Source of the DNA: Gammaproteobacteria bacterium
GTDB taxonomy: Bacteria > Pseudomonadota > Gammaproteobacteria > JABDBA01
Assembly (NCBI GenBank): GCA_013288885.1
Contig: JABDBA010000021.1
Span: 1-40,715, forward strand
Direction of reading: 5' to 3'
DNA length: 40,715 bases
Both the position numbers and the translations under genes were made by a program. Position 1 is the stretch's first letter; each line of letters starts with the position of its first letter. Below, piece by piece: positions 15,759 to 25,600 of this stretch. The notes beneath the pieces are model-generated. The model had not been told where the DNA came from. It worked only from the letters and a program-made list of their open reading frames with translations, and made no database searches.

Positions 15759-16982
15759 ATGTTAAATATTCCAACACTACCACTATCGCTTTATATCCAC
15801 CTCCCCTGGTGCATTCGCAAATGTCCGTATTGCGATTTTAATTCACACGCTTTACGCGATGAATTGCCCGAACAAACTTATATCGATGCTTTGATCAAAG
15901 ACCTCGATGCTGATAAGCAACAAGTTATCGATCGCCCGTTGGTCAGCATTTTTATCGGCGGTGGCACACCGAGTTTATTTTCACCGCAAGCGATCGAGCG
16001 TATTTTGAATGCAGTGCAACAACGTTTTCATCTGGATGCTAATATTGAAATTACGCTAGAAGCCAACCCCGGCACGATCGAAAAAACACGTTTTGCGGGT
16101 TATTTTAGTGCGGGCGTAAATCGACTTTCCGTCGGCGTGCAAAGTTTTCAAGCCGATAAATTAAAAGTCTTAGGGCGCATTCACGACGATAACGAAGCTA
16201 AGCGTGCAGTCGATACCGTGATTAACTCAGGTTTTACTAATTTTAATGTGGATCTGATGCATGGTTTACCTAATCAATCTATTGATGACGCACTGTTTGA
16301 TCTCAACACTGCACTGGCATTTTCACCCACCCATTTATCGTGGTATCAATTAACGTTAGAAGCTAATACTTTTTTTGCCAAACATCCGCCGACATTGCCT
16401 CCCGATGATTTGATTTGGGAAATGCAAGAACAAGGCCAACAATTATTAGCGGATTTTAACTTTAAACAATATGAAATTTCAGCTTATAGTCAGCCAAATA
16501 AACAATGTGTTCACAATAAAAATTATTGGGAGTTTGGTGATTATTTGGGCATTGGCGCAGGTGCGCATAGCAAAATTACTGGTATTGTAAAAATCTCCCC
16601 TTTTAAACATACTCAGATCCCCCCCTTTGAAAAAGGGGGGTTAGGGGGGATTTATCAAATAACTCGCGCCTGGAAACATAAAAGCCCCAAAGATTATTTA
16701 GATCCTTGCAAGAATTTCATTGCCGAGGAAAAAATAATTCCCGCCGAAGAATTAGCATTTGAATTTATGCTCAACGCACTACGACTTTATCAACCAATCT
16801 CCATTAAATTATTGATTGAACGCACTGGCCTAACTTTAACAACATTAGAACCGCGCTTAATTAAAGCTCGCGCAAAGGATTTGCTGGATTGGAATGAAAC
16901 CACGATCACCACCACAGATTTAGGGCGGCGGTTTTATAATGATTTAGTAGGGATTTTTTTGGAGTTAGGGGTTAGATCTTGA
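15759..16982 (+). CDS. hemW: Heme chaperone HemW (radical SAM), with an in-frame palindromic-repeat insertion
   Basis: This 407-residue radical SAM protein is the HemN-like heme chaperone. The start is ATG 15759, giving MLNIPTLPLSLYIHLPWC; a longer frame from 15648 lies antisense to cysQ and is not homologous. The cluster motif CxxxCxxC is Cys18, Cys22 and Cys25. Other landmarks are IFIGGGTPSLFS, EANPGTIE, RLSVGVQSFQ, NVDLMHGLP, LSWYQLTLE, HNKNYWEFGDYLGIGAGAHS and the C-terminal winged helix. HemN-specific residues for coproporphyrinogen oxidation are absent. After the GAGAHS motif an extra block of about 20 residues ends in IPPFEKGGLGGIYQ from residue 287, encoded by a palindromic repeat. 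No strong ribosome site is visible. Confidence 0.93.
   Translation: MLNIPTLPLSLYIHLPWCIRKCPYCDFNSHALRDELPEQTYIDALIKDLDADKQQVIDRPLVSIFIGGGTPSLFSPQAIERILNAVQQRFHLDANIEITLEANPGTIEKTRFAGYFSAGVNRLSVGVQSFQADKLKVLGRIHDDNEAKRAVDTVINSGFTNFNVDLMHGLPNQSIDDALFDLNTALAFSPTHLSWYQLTLEANTFFAKHPPTLPPDDLIWEMQEQGQQLLADFNFKQYEISAYSQPNKQCVHNKNYWEFGDYLGIGAGAHSKITGIVKISPFKHTQIPPFEKGGLGGIYQITRAWKHKSPKDYLDPCKNFIAEEKIIPAEELAFEFMLNALRLYQPISIKLLIERTGLTLTTLEPRLIKARAKDLLDWNETTITTTDLGRRFYNDLVGIFLELGVRS
16617..16653. repeat. Palindromic repeat inserted in frame in hemW
   Basis: The element reads ATCCCCCCCTTTGAAAAAGG followed by GGGGTTAGGGGGGATTT. The arms CCCCCCTTT and AAAGGGGGG form a 9-base-pair stem with loop GAA, and the outer AATCCCCCC-type arm can also pair with GGGGGGATT. 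It is translated as IPPFEKGGLGGIYQ. A near-identical copy lies between def and fmt at 18670-18706. The same coding sense of such elements, PPFEKGGLGG, recurs in genomes of several bacterial groups. Confidence 0.85.
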
Positions 16983-16993
16983 CCCCTTGGCTC

Positions 16994-17083
16994 TTATCTT
17001 CCAAAGTGTCCTGCCGCATATTCATGTAGAATGCTGGCGATAAAAGTTTGATAAGGCAAGCCTTTAATTGTTGATTTTTTTTT
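16994..17083 (-). pseudogene. Remnant of a CopG-family antitoxin (C-terminal fragment)
   Basis: On the minus strand, a frame ending at TAA 16996-16994 encodes KGLPYQTFIASILHEYAAGHF. The GLPYQTxIxSxLHxY pattern is typical of the C-terminus of CopG/ribbon-helix-helix antitoxins of RelE-type modules. No matching N-terminus is present. The frame is broken just upstream, next to a run of nine T at 17075-17083, and no toxin gene is adjacent. The rest of 16983-17234, between convergent hemW and trmB, holds nothing else I can support. Confidence 0.45.
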
Positions 17084-17234
17084 AACATAAAAGTCAAAAT
17101 ACAATCATGTGTGCATTTTGGCAACTCTGGAACTGATGATCCCACATCTGAAACAAAGAAGAGAGGTTGTTTATACCAGCCGTAATGGCTTGACATTGAC
17201 GGATATATATTATCTTTTTAGTAATATTTATATA

Positions 17235-17927
17235 CTATTCTCGATTCACAAACACCAAATCCCACACCTTATAGCCCAAACGATGGCCGCGTAATTCAAA
17301 TTTGGTGAGGGGGCGTTCGGTGTAGCGCGGGGCGAATTGCTGATCGCCTGCGCTGTTGTTAAAACCAGGAGCGGCGCTTAATACTTGCAACATGTGGTTT
17401 GCATAATTTTGCCAATCGGTTGCTAAACAGAAAAGGCCGCCAATTTTTAATTTAGCACGAATGCGTTCTACAAAATCGAGCTGCACTAAACGACGTTTGT
17501 GATGGCGACGTTTGGGCCATGGATCGGGGAAAAATAACTGCACCACATCTAAACTGGCATCGGGTATGCAACACTCTAGCACCTCAATGGCATCGGCATG
17601 AAAGACCCTTAAATTGGTCAACTGCTGAGTTTTAACGGCTGCCAACAAAGCGCCTATGCCCGGGCGGTGCACTTCGATGCCGATAAAATCCCATGCTGGT
17701 TTTTGTTGGGCTTGCTGCAACAGCGATTGCCCCATGCCAAAACCGATTTCTAACACGCGCGGGGCGTTGCGCTGGAATATGGCGTCGAAATCCAGCATCC
17801 CATTGGCCAAGGTCAGGCCATATTGGTCGAGCAATAGCTGAAAAGCACGTTGTTGGCTGTCGGTCATGCGGCCACTACGGCACATATAGCTACGGACCGG
17901 CCGCAAGGGGCGTTGTTGTTTATTCAT
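17235..17927 (-). CDS. trmB: tRNA (guanine-N7)-methyltransferase TrmB
   Basis: This 230-residue SAM-dependent methyltransferase forms m7G46 in tRNA. It has the family N-terminus RSYMCRSGRMTDSQQRA, the SAM motif VLEIGFGMGQSLLQQA, acidic GIEVHRPGIG, the signature VQLFFPDPWPKRRHHKRRLV and the C-terminal TKFELRGHRLGYKVWDL. The start at 17927 lies only 22 bases from the divergent tRNA-Gly gene. It converges on hemW across a 252-base gap that contains an antitoxin relic. Confidence 0.96.
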   Translation of the reverse strand: MNKQQRPLRPVRSYMCRSGRMTDSQQRAFQLLLDQYGLTLANGMLDFDAIFQRNAPRVLEIGFGMGQSLLQQAQQKPAWDFIGIEVHRPGIGALLAAVKTQQLTNLRVFHADAIEVLECCIPDASLDVVQLFFPDPWPKRRHHKRRLVQLDFVERIRAKLKIGGLFCLATDWQNYANHMLQVLSAAPGFNNSAGDQQFAPRYTERPLTKFELRGHRLGYKVWDLVFVNRE

Positions 17928-17940
17928 ATCATGTTAAACT
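17913..17940 (+). promoter_or_regulatory. Putative promoter of tRNA-Gly
   Basis: TTGTTG (17913-17918), 16 bases, TAAACT (17935-17940) precede the tRNA by 9 bases. The -35 hexamer lies inside the first codons of trmB on the opposite strand. It is the only reasonable promoter-like pair in this short gap. Confidence 0.4.
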
Positions 17941-17949
17941 GCTGTTTAA

Positions 17950-18023
17950 GCGGGTGTAGTTCAATGGTAGAATGAAAGCTTCCCAAGCTTTAGGCGTGGG
18001 TTCGATTCCCATCACCCGCTCCA
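17950..18023 (+). tRNA. tRNA-Gly, anticodon CCC
   Basis: This is a 74-base cloverleaf with CCA encoded. The acceptor stem is GCGGGTG (17950-17956) with CACCCGC, discriminator T, then CCA at 18021-18023. The D-arm contains AGTTCAATGGTAGAA. The anticodon stem AAAGC/GCTTT encloses loop TTCCCAA, giving anticodon CCC. The T-arm is GTGGG-TTCGATT-CCCAT. The sequence closely follows E. coli tRNA-Gly(CCC). No integrated element is seen at its 3' end. Confidence 0.97.
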
Positions 18024-18109
18024 AACCTTTAAAGGGCTTCATTTGAGCGCTATTTTAGGGTATAAAGTGGTTTTTTTACAGCAATTTCATAAACATATAC
18101 TCAAATATT

Positions 18110-18613
18110 ATGACACTACGAACTATAATTTACTTATCCCACCCCACTTTGCATAAACCCGCAAAGCCTGTGACCTCATTTGATGGGGAATTACAAACCT
18201 TGATCGATGATATGTACGAAACCATGTATCACGCAAATGGCATCGGGCTGGCTGGGCCGCAAATAAATATCCCGCTACGATTAGCGGTGATCGATGTCTC
18301 GCGCGAGCGCAATGAACCTTTTTGCATTATCAACCCAGAAATTATCTCTGCCGAAGGTAAAGAATTAATGGAAGAAGGCTGCCTATCGGTGCCGGGAATT
18401 TACGATAAAGCACCACGTGCGTTAAAAGTTAAAGTCGCGGCGCTTGATCGCGAAGGCAAACCCTTTGAAATTGAAGGGGATGGTTTATTAGCGCATTGCC
18501 TGCAACATGAAATTGATCATTTGAATGGTAAATTGTTTGTGGATTATTTGTCGCCGTTGAAACGACAGATGGCGCGGAAGAAATTGGATAAGTTGCAACG
18601 TCGAGCGAAGTAA
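18110..18613 (+). CDS. def: Peptide deformylase
   Basis: This 167-residue metalloenzyme removes the N-formyl group from nascent proteins. All three motifs are present: GIGLAGPQ at residues 44-51, EGCLSVPG with metal ligand Cys91, and HEIDHLNG with His133, Glu134 and His137. The usual second Ala of GxGLAAxQ is Gly here. It is followed by fmt in the same direction, the classic def-fmt pair, but the 113 bases between contain a palindromic repeat cluster. Confidence 0.97.
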   Translation: MTLRTIIYLSHPTLHKPAKPVTSFDGELQTLIDDMYETMYHANGIGLAGPQINIPLRLAVIDVSRERNEPFCIINPEIISAEGKELMEEGCLSVPGIYDKAPRALKVKVAALDREGKPFEIEGDGLLAHCLQHEIDHLNGKLFVDYLSPLKRQMARKKLDKLQRRAK

Positions 18614-18617
18614 AATC

Positions 18618-18707
18618 AAATCCCCCCGCTCGCTAGCGCTCGCGACCCCCTTTTTCAAAGGGGGTTCATATTCCCCCCTTTGAAAAAGGGGGGTTAGGGG
18701 GGATTTA
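18618..18707. repeat. Compound palindromic repeat between def and fmt
   Basis: The outer arms AAATCCCCCC (18618-18627) and GGGGGGATTT (18697-18706) pair over the whole element. Inside are GCTCGCTAGCGCTCGCGA-like dyads, a CCCCCTTTTT/CAAAGGGGG hairpin, and a block at 18670-18706 that is nearly identical to the repeat in hemW. It appears to be a fuller form of the same interspersed element. It would form strong structure in a def-fmt transcript. Confidence 0.8.
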
Positions 18708-18726
18708 GTGAGTAAACATTAACTCT

Positions 18727-19686
18727 ATGACCAAACTCCCCACTCCTCTTAAAATCATCTTCGCAGGTACACCCGAATTCACATTGCCCACGCTTAAAAC
18801 ATTGGTTGATTCACCACATCAAGTGGTTGCGGTTTATACGCAACCCGACAGGCCGAGTGGGCGCGGCAGAAAACTTGCGCCGAATGCCGTGAAACAATTT
18901 GCGCTGGCAGCAAACATTCCTGTTTTGCAACCGCAAAGTTTAAAAGATACTGCTGCACAACAAACCCTGCGTGAATTAAATGCCGACATAATGGTGGTAA
19001 TTGCCTATGGCATTATCTTGCCGCAAGCGGTGTTAGATATTCCCCGTCTTGGTTGTATTAATATTCATGCTTCGTTATTACCACGTTGGCGCGGTGCTGC
19101 TCCTATTGAGCGTGCAATTTTAGCCAACGATGCCAGCAGTGGGGTTACCCTGATGCAAATGGATGCCGGTTTAGATACCGGCGCAATGTTATTGCAAGTG
19201 CCCTGCTCTATTTTACCCACCGATGACAATCAAACGTTGCGCGATCGTATTATCGCTTTAGGTAATTCTTTTTTGTTACCCATCATCGATAAATTACAAG
19301 CAGGCACTGCGCACTCAGTTCCACAAGATGATACTCAAACTTGTTACGCCAAAAAAATCGACAAGCAAGAAGCAGAAATAAATTGGCAACAATCAGCTGC
19401 AGAAATTGATCGTTTGATCCGTGCGTTTCATCCTAAACCGATCGCTTATACCCATTTAAATGACCAGCTCATACGAATTTGGCAAGCACAATGGTTGGAT
19501 GAAAATACCAGCGCAGCTCCTGGTACGATTGTTGCCGCAAATAAAAATGGCATCGATGTCGCTACCGGCAAAGGGTTATTACGTTTGCTGCAAATTCAAT
19601 TGCCGGGCGGTCGTTGTTTGCCGGTGGCGGAAGTGTTAAATGCGAAGGCGGAGTTGTTTTCAGTTAGCGCATTCTTGGGCCCTTAA
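18727..19686 (+). CDS. fmt: Methionyl-tRNA formyltransferase
   Basis: This 319-residue enzyme formylates initiator Met-tRNA with 10-formyl-tetrahydrofolate. It starts [16 protein letters not shown]; the catalytic region has [19 protein letters not shown] and [18 protein letters not shown], and the C-terminal tRNA-binding domain begins after about residue 205. It works with def in the formylation cycle. The common downstream partner rsmB is absent; instead the gene runs into the oppositely directed giant gene, and the two 3' ends overlap by 23 bases (19664-19686). Confidence 0.97.
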   Translation: MTKLPTPLKIIFAGTPEFTLPTLKTLVDSPHQVVAVYTQPDRPSGRGRKLAPNAVKQFALAANIPVLQPQSLKDTAAQQTLRELNADIMVVIAYGIILPQAVLDIPRLGCINIHASLLPRWRGAAPIERAILANDASSGVTLMQMDAGLDTGAMLLQVPCSILPTDDNQTLRDRIIALGNSFLLPIIDKLQAGTAHSVPQDDTQTCYAKKIDKQEAEINWQQSAAEIDRLIRAFHPKPIAYTHLNDQLIRIWQAQWLDENTSAAPGTIVAANKNGIDVATGKGLLRLLQIQLPGGRCLPVAEVLNAKAELFSVSAFLGP

Positions 19687-22600
19687 CGCCATCTATCTTC
19701 GCCATAACTGCATCCACTTTTTTATCTAGATCATCTGTTTTAGTCGGCGCGATAATAACACCGTCAGCGATTAATTCTTGCTTACGCTTCTCTACCGCTT
19801 TTGCATGATCCTTAGGGTTTTTATCTGGATCATAGACTACCGTTGGGCAGATGGGGCGCTTCCCTGTCATCGCTTGGAATGTAATATACATCTCTTTAAC
19901 TTGTTTAGACGGCCCGACTAATTCCACCAAATCGATGCCACTGGTTTTTACGCGCTCGATAATTCTTTCCACACAAGGATAATAATTCTTGCCCTTACTC
20001 GGCGCTTTAAGAATAGTCACTTCTTTAGGCGTCACACGCAATGTACAGCCGCCTTGGTGGGCAATCAACAATTGTTTGTTGTTGGTAGGTGAAGGAATAA
20101 AATGCGTTTGCGGTATCATAAAAGCGGTCTTGGTTGCACCAGTACTCGTCCCTGTGCTGATTTTAGACCAATCCTTCATCATCGTTCGCTCTTCTGCCGT
20201 GTGCTTGTGTGGTGTTGGATTAATCTCGGTAACCATATATTTAGATTTCGCATCTAACCGTAAACCATCGCCCATATCACCAACAATCTTCTGATGTTGT
20301 GCTGTTTTTTGCTCTAGCGCTTGCAATGCGGTGTTTAAAACAGCCAGTGTATGCTGTACAGGTTTGCCATCTAACGGTTGCAACCCATGATTATTAGGAA
20401 CCGCACTCAACATCGCGTTATATTCAATAATAAATCGTTGGTATCTTTCTAACTGTTCTTTGACTTGCGCTAATTTCTCTTTGCGTGCGTGCAACAGCTC
20501 GCCCACCATGATGCCGCCAGGTTTTATATTTTCAACTTTCTTGGCTTCATTTTCTAATGCAGTCAATTCTGCTTGGTTAAGAATATGTTGTTTTACCTCA
20601 TTTTCAATCTCACGTGCTGTTGCAGCATCCAACACACGCATGAGTCGTAACATTTTTTGTTCTTGCGGAGTAAATTGCGGGCGCGCAGCCATAACAGCAC
20701 GATTTAGATCATCAGAGGCTATACCATCAAATTGTTCATCAGTAATTGCATCCACGGCTTTCGTTGCGGGTATATCGTGATTCAAAGCATTTTGTAATCC
20801 AACCTTGTTGACGCGCGCTCGAGCAATAATATTGCGAGTAACAGGGGTGGGAGGCGTAATCCGAATGCGCGGTGCTGTTTCTAGGTCGCGGCGCAAAAAC
20901 GCTTGATATGCTTGATCCAGTTGTTTTTGATCGCCAGCGCCGAAAAATGCAGGCAGAGGCGGAGCATACAAAGTAGCTATTTGAGCATTTGCATCCGCTA
21001 TTACTGGCGCAGCACCTGCCCTCACTGTTGCAAAATAAGCGGCTAATGTAGTCTGTATAATTTGTCCTTGTACACCTGTAAAACCAGGACGAGGATCTAT
21101 AGCCAAGGCAAGTTGCTCTGGTGTAAAACGAATTTCAGCAACAAGTGTAGAATCATAAGGGCCTGCATAAGGTGGTAAAAATGGTTCTAAACCTAATGTT
21201 TGTTGTGTGATGCGATCAGCGAAAGCGTTATACGTTGCGTCTAATTGAGCTTGGGTGAAAAAGGGTACCAGATGAATTAAATTATTTATATCCGTCAATA
21301 CGGGATCGGCTCCACCCAGATTTTCAAAATATGTTCGCAATTGATCCTTTATGTTGTTGACAACATCATGCGGATGTATTCGGTTAGCTAATAAGCGAGC
21401 AATCTGTGTTTGATCCAAATAAGCATCTGCTTGCAAAGGAGCATCCACATCAATACCCATCATATAGCGTGTCACATGTTCTACATTGGCTAGCACGCGA
21501 GAATAATAACGACGCACGCTTGCCGCACTTGCGCCTAACTCATCGGCAGTTAAATTATTGAGTTGAGCATGTTGAGCTGGAGTCAGCGCACCAGGGCCTG
21601 TGGCTAAACCGGCTTGTTTAGGTACATGCAATAACGTTTCTAAACGGTTTTGTGCCTGTGAACCTAAGCGGTCTTGCAGAGCTTCCCATACACCACCAAT
21701 GCCGATAAATTCAGCGTCTCTGAGATAACCTAAATCTGTCACTATTTGCATTTTACCGTTGACGGTTTTAACACCATGCCAAGCACCGCTGTTTGCCATG
21801 GCGATTAAATTAGCAGGGATTGCCTCTGATGGTGGTGTTGTTGCTGCTTCAATATTACGCACCAATTGCTGCACTTGCCCATCTGTCAAACTGACCAATG
21901 CTTCTTTCACATTTTCTAATGCAATCGCTGCCACGTAATCACGTGCCACAGGAATCATGGCGTTTACTAAATGTTTGTTGCGTGAATCAACTAACGCAGG
22001 TGCGAGCGATATACCCGCTTGCACTAAAGCCGTGTTAATAGCATCGACATCAACGGGTTGGCCCGCATGACCATAAAAATATTTACGGATGGCGGTGTTA
22101 GCTGCAGGCGTATTGCTAATAGAGAGCAATACCGTTGCTTGCGCGGGTGTCAGCGTGAGAGCAGGAATGCTGGTGGGAGCAATCCCTAAAATATCGCACA
22201 AACGTTTTTTTGCCGCTTCAAAACGACGCTCATATAATGCTTCGAGTTGCGGTTGCGTCAGAAAATCAGCCCAAGCAGTTTTTAAAGGATCAGCAGGAAA
22301 TAATTTTTGTAGTGCAGCATTGGCGGCAGGTAACACGGCAGGTTGAGTAGGATCATCCACCATCGTTGCAAAAAAGTTTTGTAACGTATCATGCACTGAT
22401 TTAATCTGCGCATCGGTGCAACGGTTTAGTGCTGCTTTTTGTTGGCCATCAACAGGTGTGCATTCAGCAGGCGCTACTTCGGTGGCAGTCAAACCAAATA
22501 TCACGCGCATCCGTTTTTGCGCTTTTAAATCGTAAGCGGCGTAGGCAGCGTGGATTTGGTCATCGCTTAAATTAAAATACCATTTTGCACCACTGATTGG

Positions 22601-25600
22601 GGGAACAACAGTCAGTAAATCTGCATTAACTTGAGCAATATCGGGTCGGTTACGATCTTTTAACCCATAGAAGTAATTCTGAATCGCAGCGCGGGCGGCA
22701 TCTTTATTATTGCCTAATGCTTCCCATTGATTATCATTAAAACGTATGGCATCAATCTTTGTATCAATATCTAAAGAAAGCACATGTCTGGTCAGAGCAT
22801 CGCGTAATGCGGTGTCAAACAACTCGAGTTTTTGAGCATCGGTAATTCCTTTAAGATTAAGTATGCCATTTCCTGTTAGTTGATTGATAAAACCAGCTCG
22901 ATCACCAACCCCTTTCTCAAGATAGTTTTTTAAATAGGCGGCAATGGCCGCATTAAGAGCGTCAAGGGGAGCCACCTTCGCATTAAAATCAACACCGGGC
23001 AATACCATCAACTTCTCTGCCAAACCGCGCGGTTGAATTTGCGCGAGGCGGGTTAAACGTAGGATGGCTTTTTGATCATCTGCTTCAAATAAATTATCCC
23101 AAATTTCATCGATAACACGTTGAGTTGCAGCAACACCGAGAACATGGGTTATGCCTTGTTGTAAGGCCGGCCCAATGATTTCTTGACTGCTCCGCGTTGA
23201 ATCACGATTTGCATCGCTGAATAAAGCAGGATTGGCACGAACTCGAGCACTCACTGCATCGCGGATATTTGTGCGCATTCCATCTAAGGTAAATGAACCT
23301 GTCGCAAGTTTAGCTTGTACAGCAGCTGAATTATTCTTGATTAAATCGTGTAATTCAAGTAACCCTTTAGGATGAACTGCAACTGCTTGCACTAAATTGA
23401 TATAATCGAATTGCACTCGGCTTAAAAACCTACGACCTAACTCGTCGGCAGCATTATCGTTGATGGTTACAGCAGCTAACCCCAATTCTACGGCAAGCAC
23501 TGCTTTCATCGCATCAAGACGCTCTCTAGCATTTGTCGGATCAAACGCTATACCACCAGCCAAACGATTGGTAATCCTTGTAGTCAACACTGCGAGCGAA
23601 ACTGCCGCAGCGCAAACAGGATTTGCGCCTAAATGATTGCGAATAAGATGTGCATTAGCTGGATTGCGCAATAGGCTTAACAAAGGTGACGCGCCGATAG
23701 CGACATCGTCGTCGCCAAGATCATGCAACTTTTGCCTAACTTCTTTCACTAGATTGAAATGACGCTTATCTTCAGTAGGTAAGCTTGTTAAAACTCCCAC
23801 CCAAATACGCGCGGCTTTGGCATTATCAACCACAGCAACATTATGCAGAGAACCAATTTCTTGATGCAAAACGTTAGATATTTCATCGGCAAGCTTTGCA
23901 GGATAATCTGCATGAGTATCAATATGATCTATTTCTAATACGTCATCACGCAATTTAATTTTTAGATCTCTTAAGAAATTAGAGGGATCAAGATTTGGAG
24001 TAGCCACAAGATGTTGCTGCAATTGCGTTATGATTCCTCCTCGACGAAGAGGATCAGCGTCGTCTAATAGATCTGCAATCTCAGATAACCCTGCCACAAA
24101 GCCAACCGGTGCAGCAGCCCTTGGCGCAGGCGGAGTCACGCGTACCATTAATTCACGACGGAAATGCTCAGCGCGTAGTTCGAGGACTAGGTTGTCAATA
24201 AAAACGGGAGGCATTAGAGCTAATAAATTATTTCCTAATGCCGCTCGAATATTTGCAGACGTGCCATCGGCTAACCATCGATGCAACACATTCTCTCTTA
24301 AACTACCAGCAGCCGCTTCTAGCATAAGCAGTTGTAAAATTTCGGTACGGATACGGGGATCTAATTCGATTAATAGTTTATTAAGCTGAGGGAGACGCCC
24401 AACAGAGCTATCAATTAATCCCTTCAATAATCCAAACGCTTGTAGTTGTAGTATCAATATATTATCAGCTCTAGGAATAGCAGCATTAATACCGAGAACC
24501 TCTCGCAAACGAACACGACATTCATCCTCTGTGTGTGGCAGTGGAAGCGCAAATAACTCATTATTAAAAATATTTTCGCCAGTACGCATAAGATCGCCAC
24601 GCACCAAATGCGCCACTACTGATGCTTGAGATCTGTTTAATGCTGCAGCAACTTCATCTAACCCTTGTTGCTCACAAATCACCCTGATCTCACGACGTTG
24701 GTTTTCAGCTGCTATTTCATTATGCAATAAGTTCCTATCTAGACCTGCACGACCCACTGCTAGGAGCAGTTGACCATATCTGTACATAACATTAGGAGGA
24801 GGCCCCTCGTGTGCATTTGGCTCCAGTGAGCGTTGACCCAACGCATCTAATATTTGATCAGCAGTTGTTCTACCTGTTTGTATATAGGCCTGCAGCAAAT
24901 TTAAAACAGCTACGCGCACTTGTGACCCTGCTGCTTCATTCTGCAACACTGCAAGTAATGTCGGGAAAGCTGCTATGACCACAGGCAATTTTTCTAGTTG
25001 ACCTCGTATATATTCCGCGCGTAGTTCAAGCACCAATGCATCATTAGCGGCTGCGGCTGGGCCAAGATATTTTTCTAAACCAGATAGAATTGCAGCTTCA
25101 GAACCCACAGCTAGCAAATCAGGATCAAGAGCATCTACACGCGGGTGTGGTGGAATTACATGTTGCGCTGTTTGATCATTGAAAATTGCTTTTAAGAAAT
25201 CATCGGGTGTCATTGCTTGATCAAGCCCTCGCAATGTACGCATGACTTCGGCATCATTATCACCTGCATAGTTTGGTACAATTGGGTTTGGATTTATTCC
25301 AATAGTTGCACGATCTAAAACCGCATTAAGCGCAGGTAATCTCATTATGTCAGCGCCCTGATTATGCGCATGCATCCACAACCGTTGATGCAATGGCTCA
25401 GCTACCATCAAAAACGGTGTTTGTATTCGTGCTTGAAATTCCGCTATGTCTGCACCGAGAATATTTCCTATATTACCTCTTAGGCCAACCCCTGCCCCCC
25501 TTAAAATATTTTCTAAGCCAGCCGCACTAGCATTTTCTTCACATAAATAGTGGGCGATTTGACCGTTTAATTGATTGATAAAATCCTCTGGCGTTAACTG

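Noticed and set aside
16972..17196. Minus-strand frame of 74 codons between hemW and trmB
   Set aside because: It is not homologous to anything I recognise and is out of frame with the antitoxin-like fragment in the same place.
18024..18050. Terminator after tRNA-Gly
   Set aside because: The only dyad, CCTTTAAAGG, is short and not followed by a T run.
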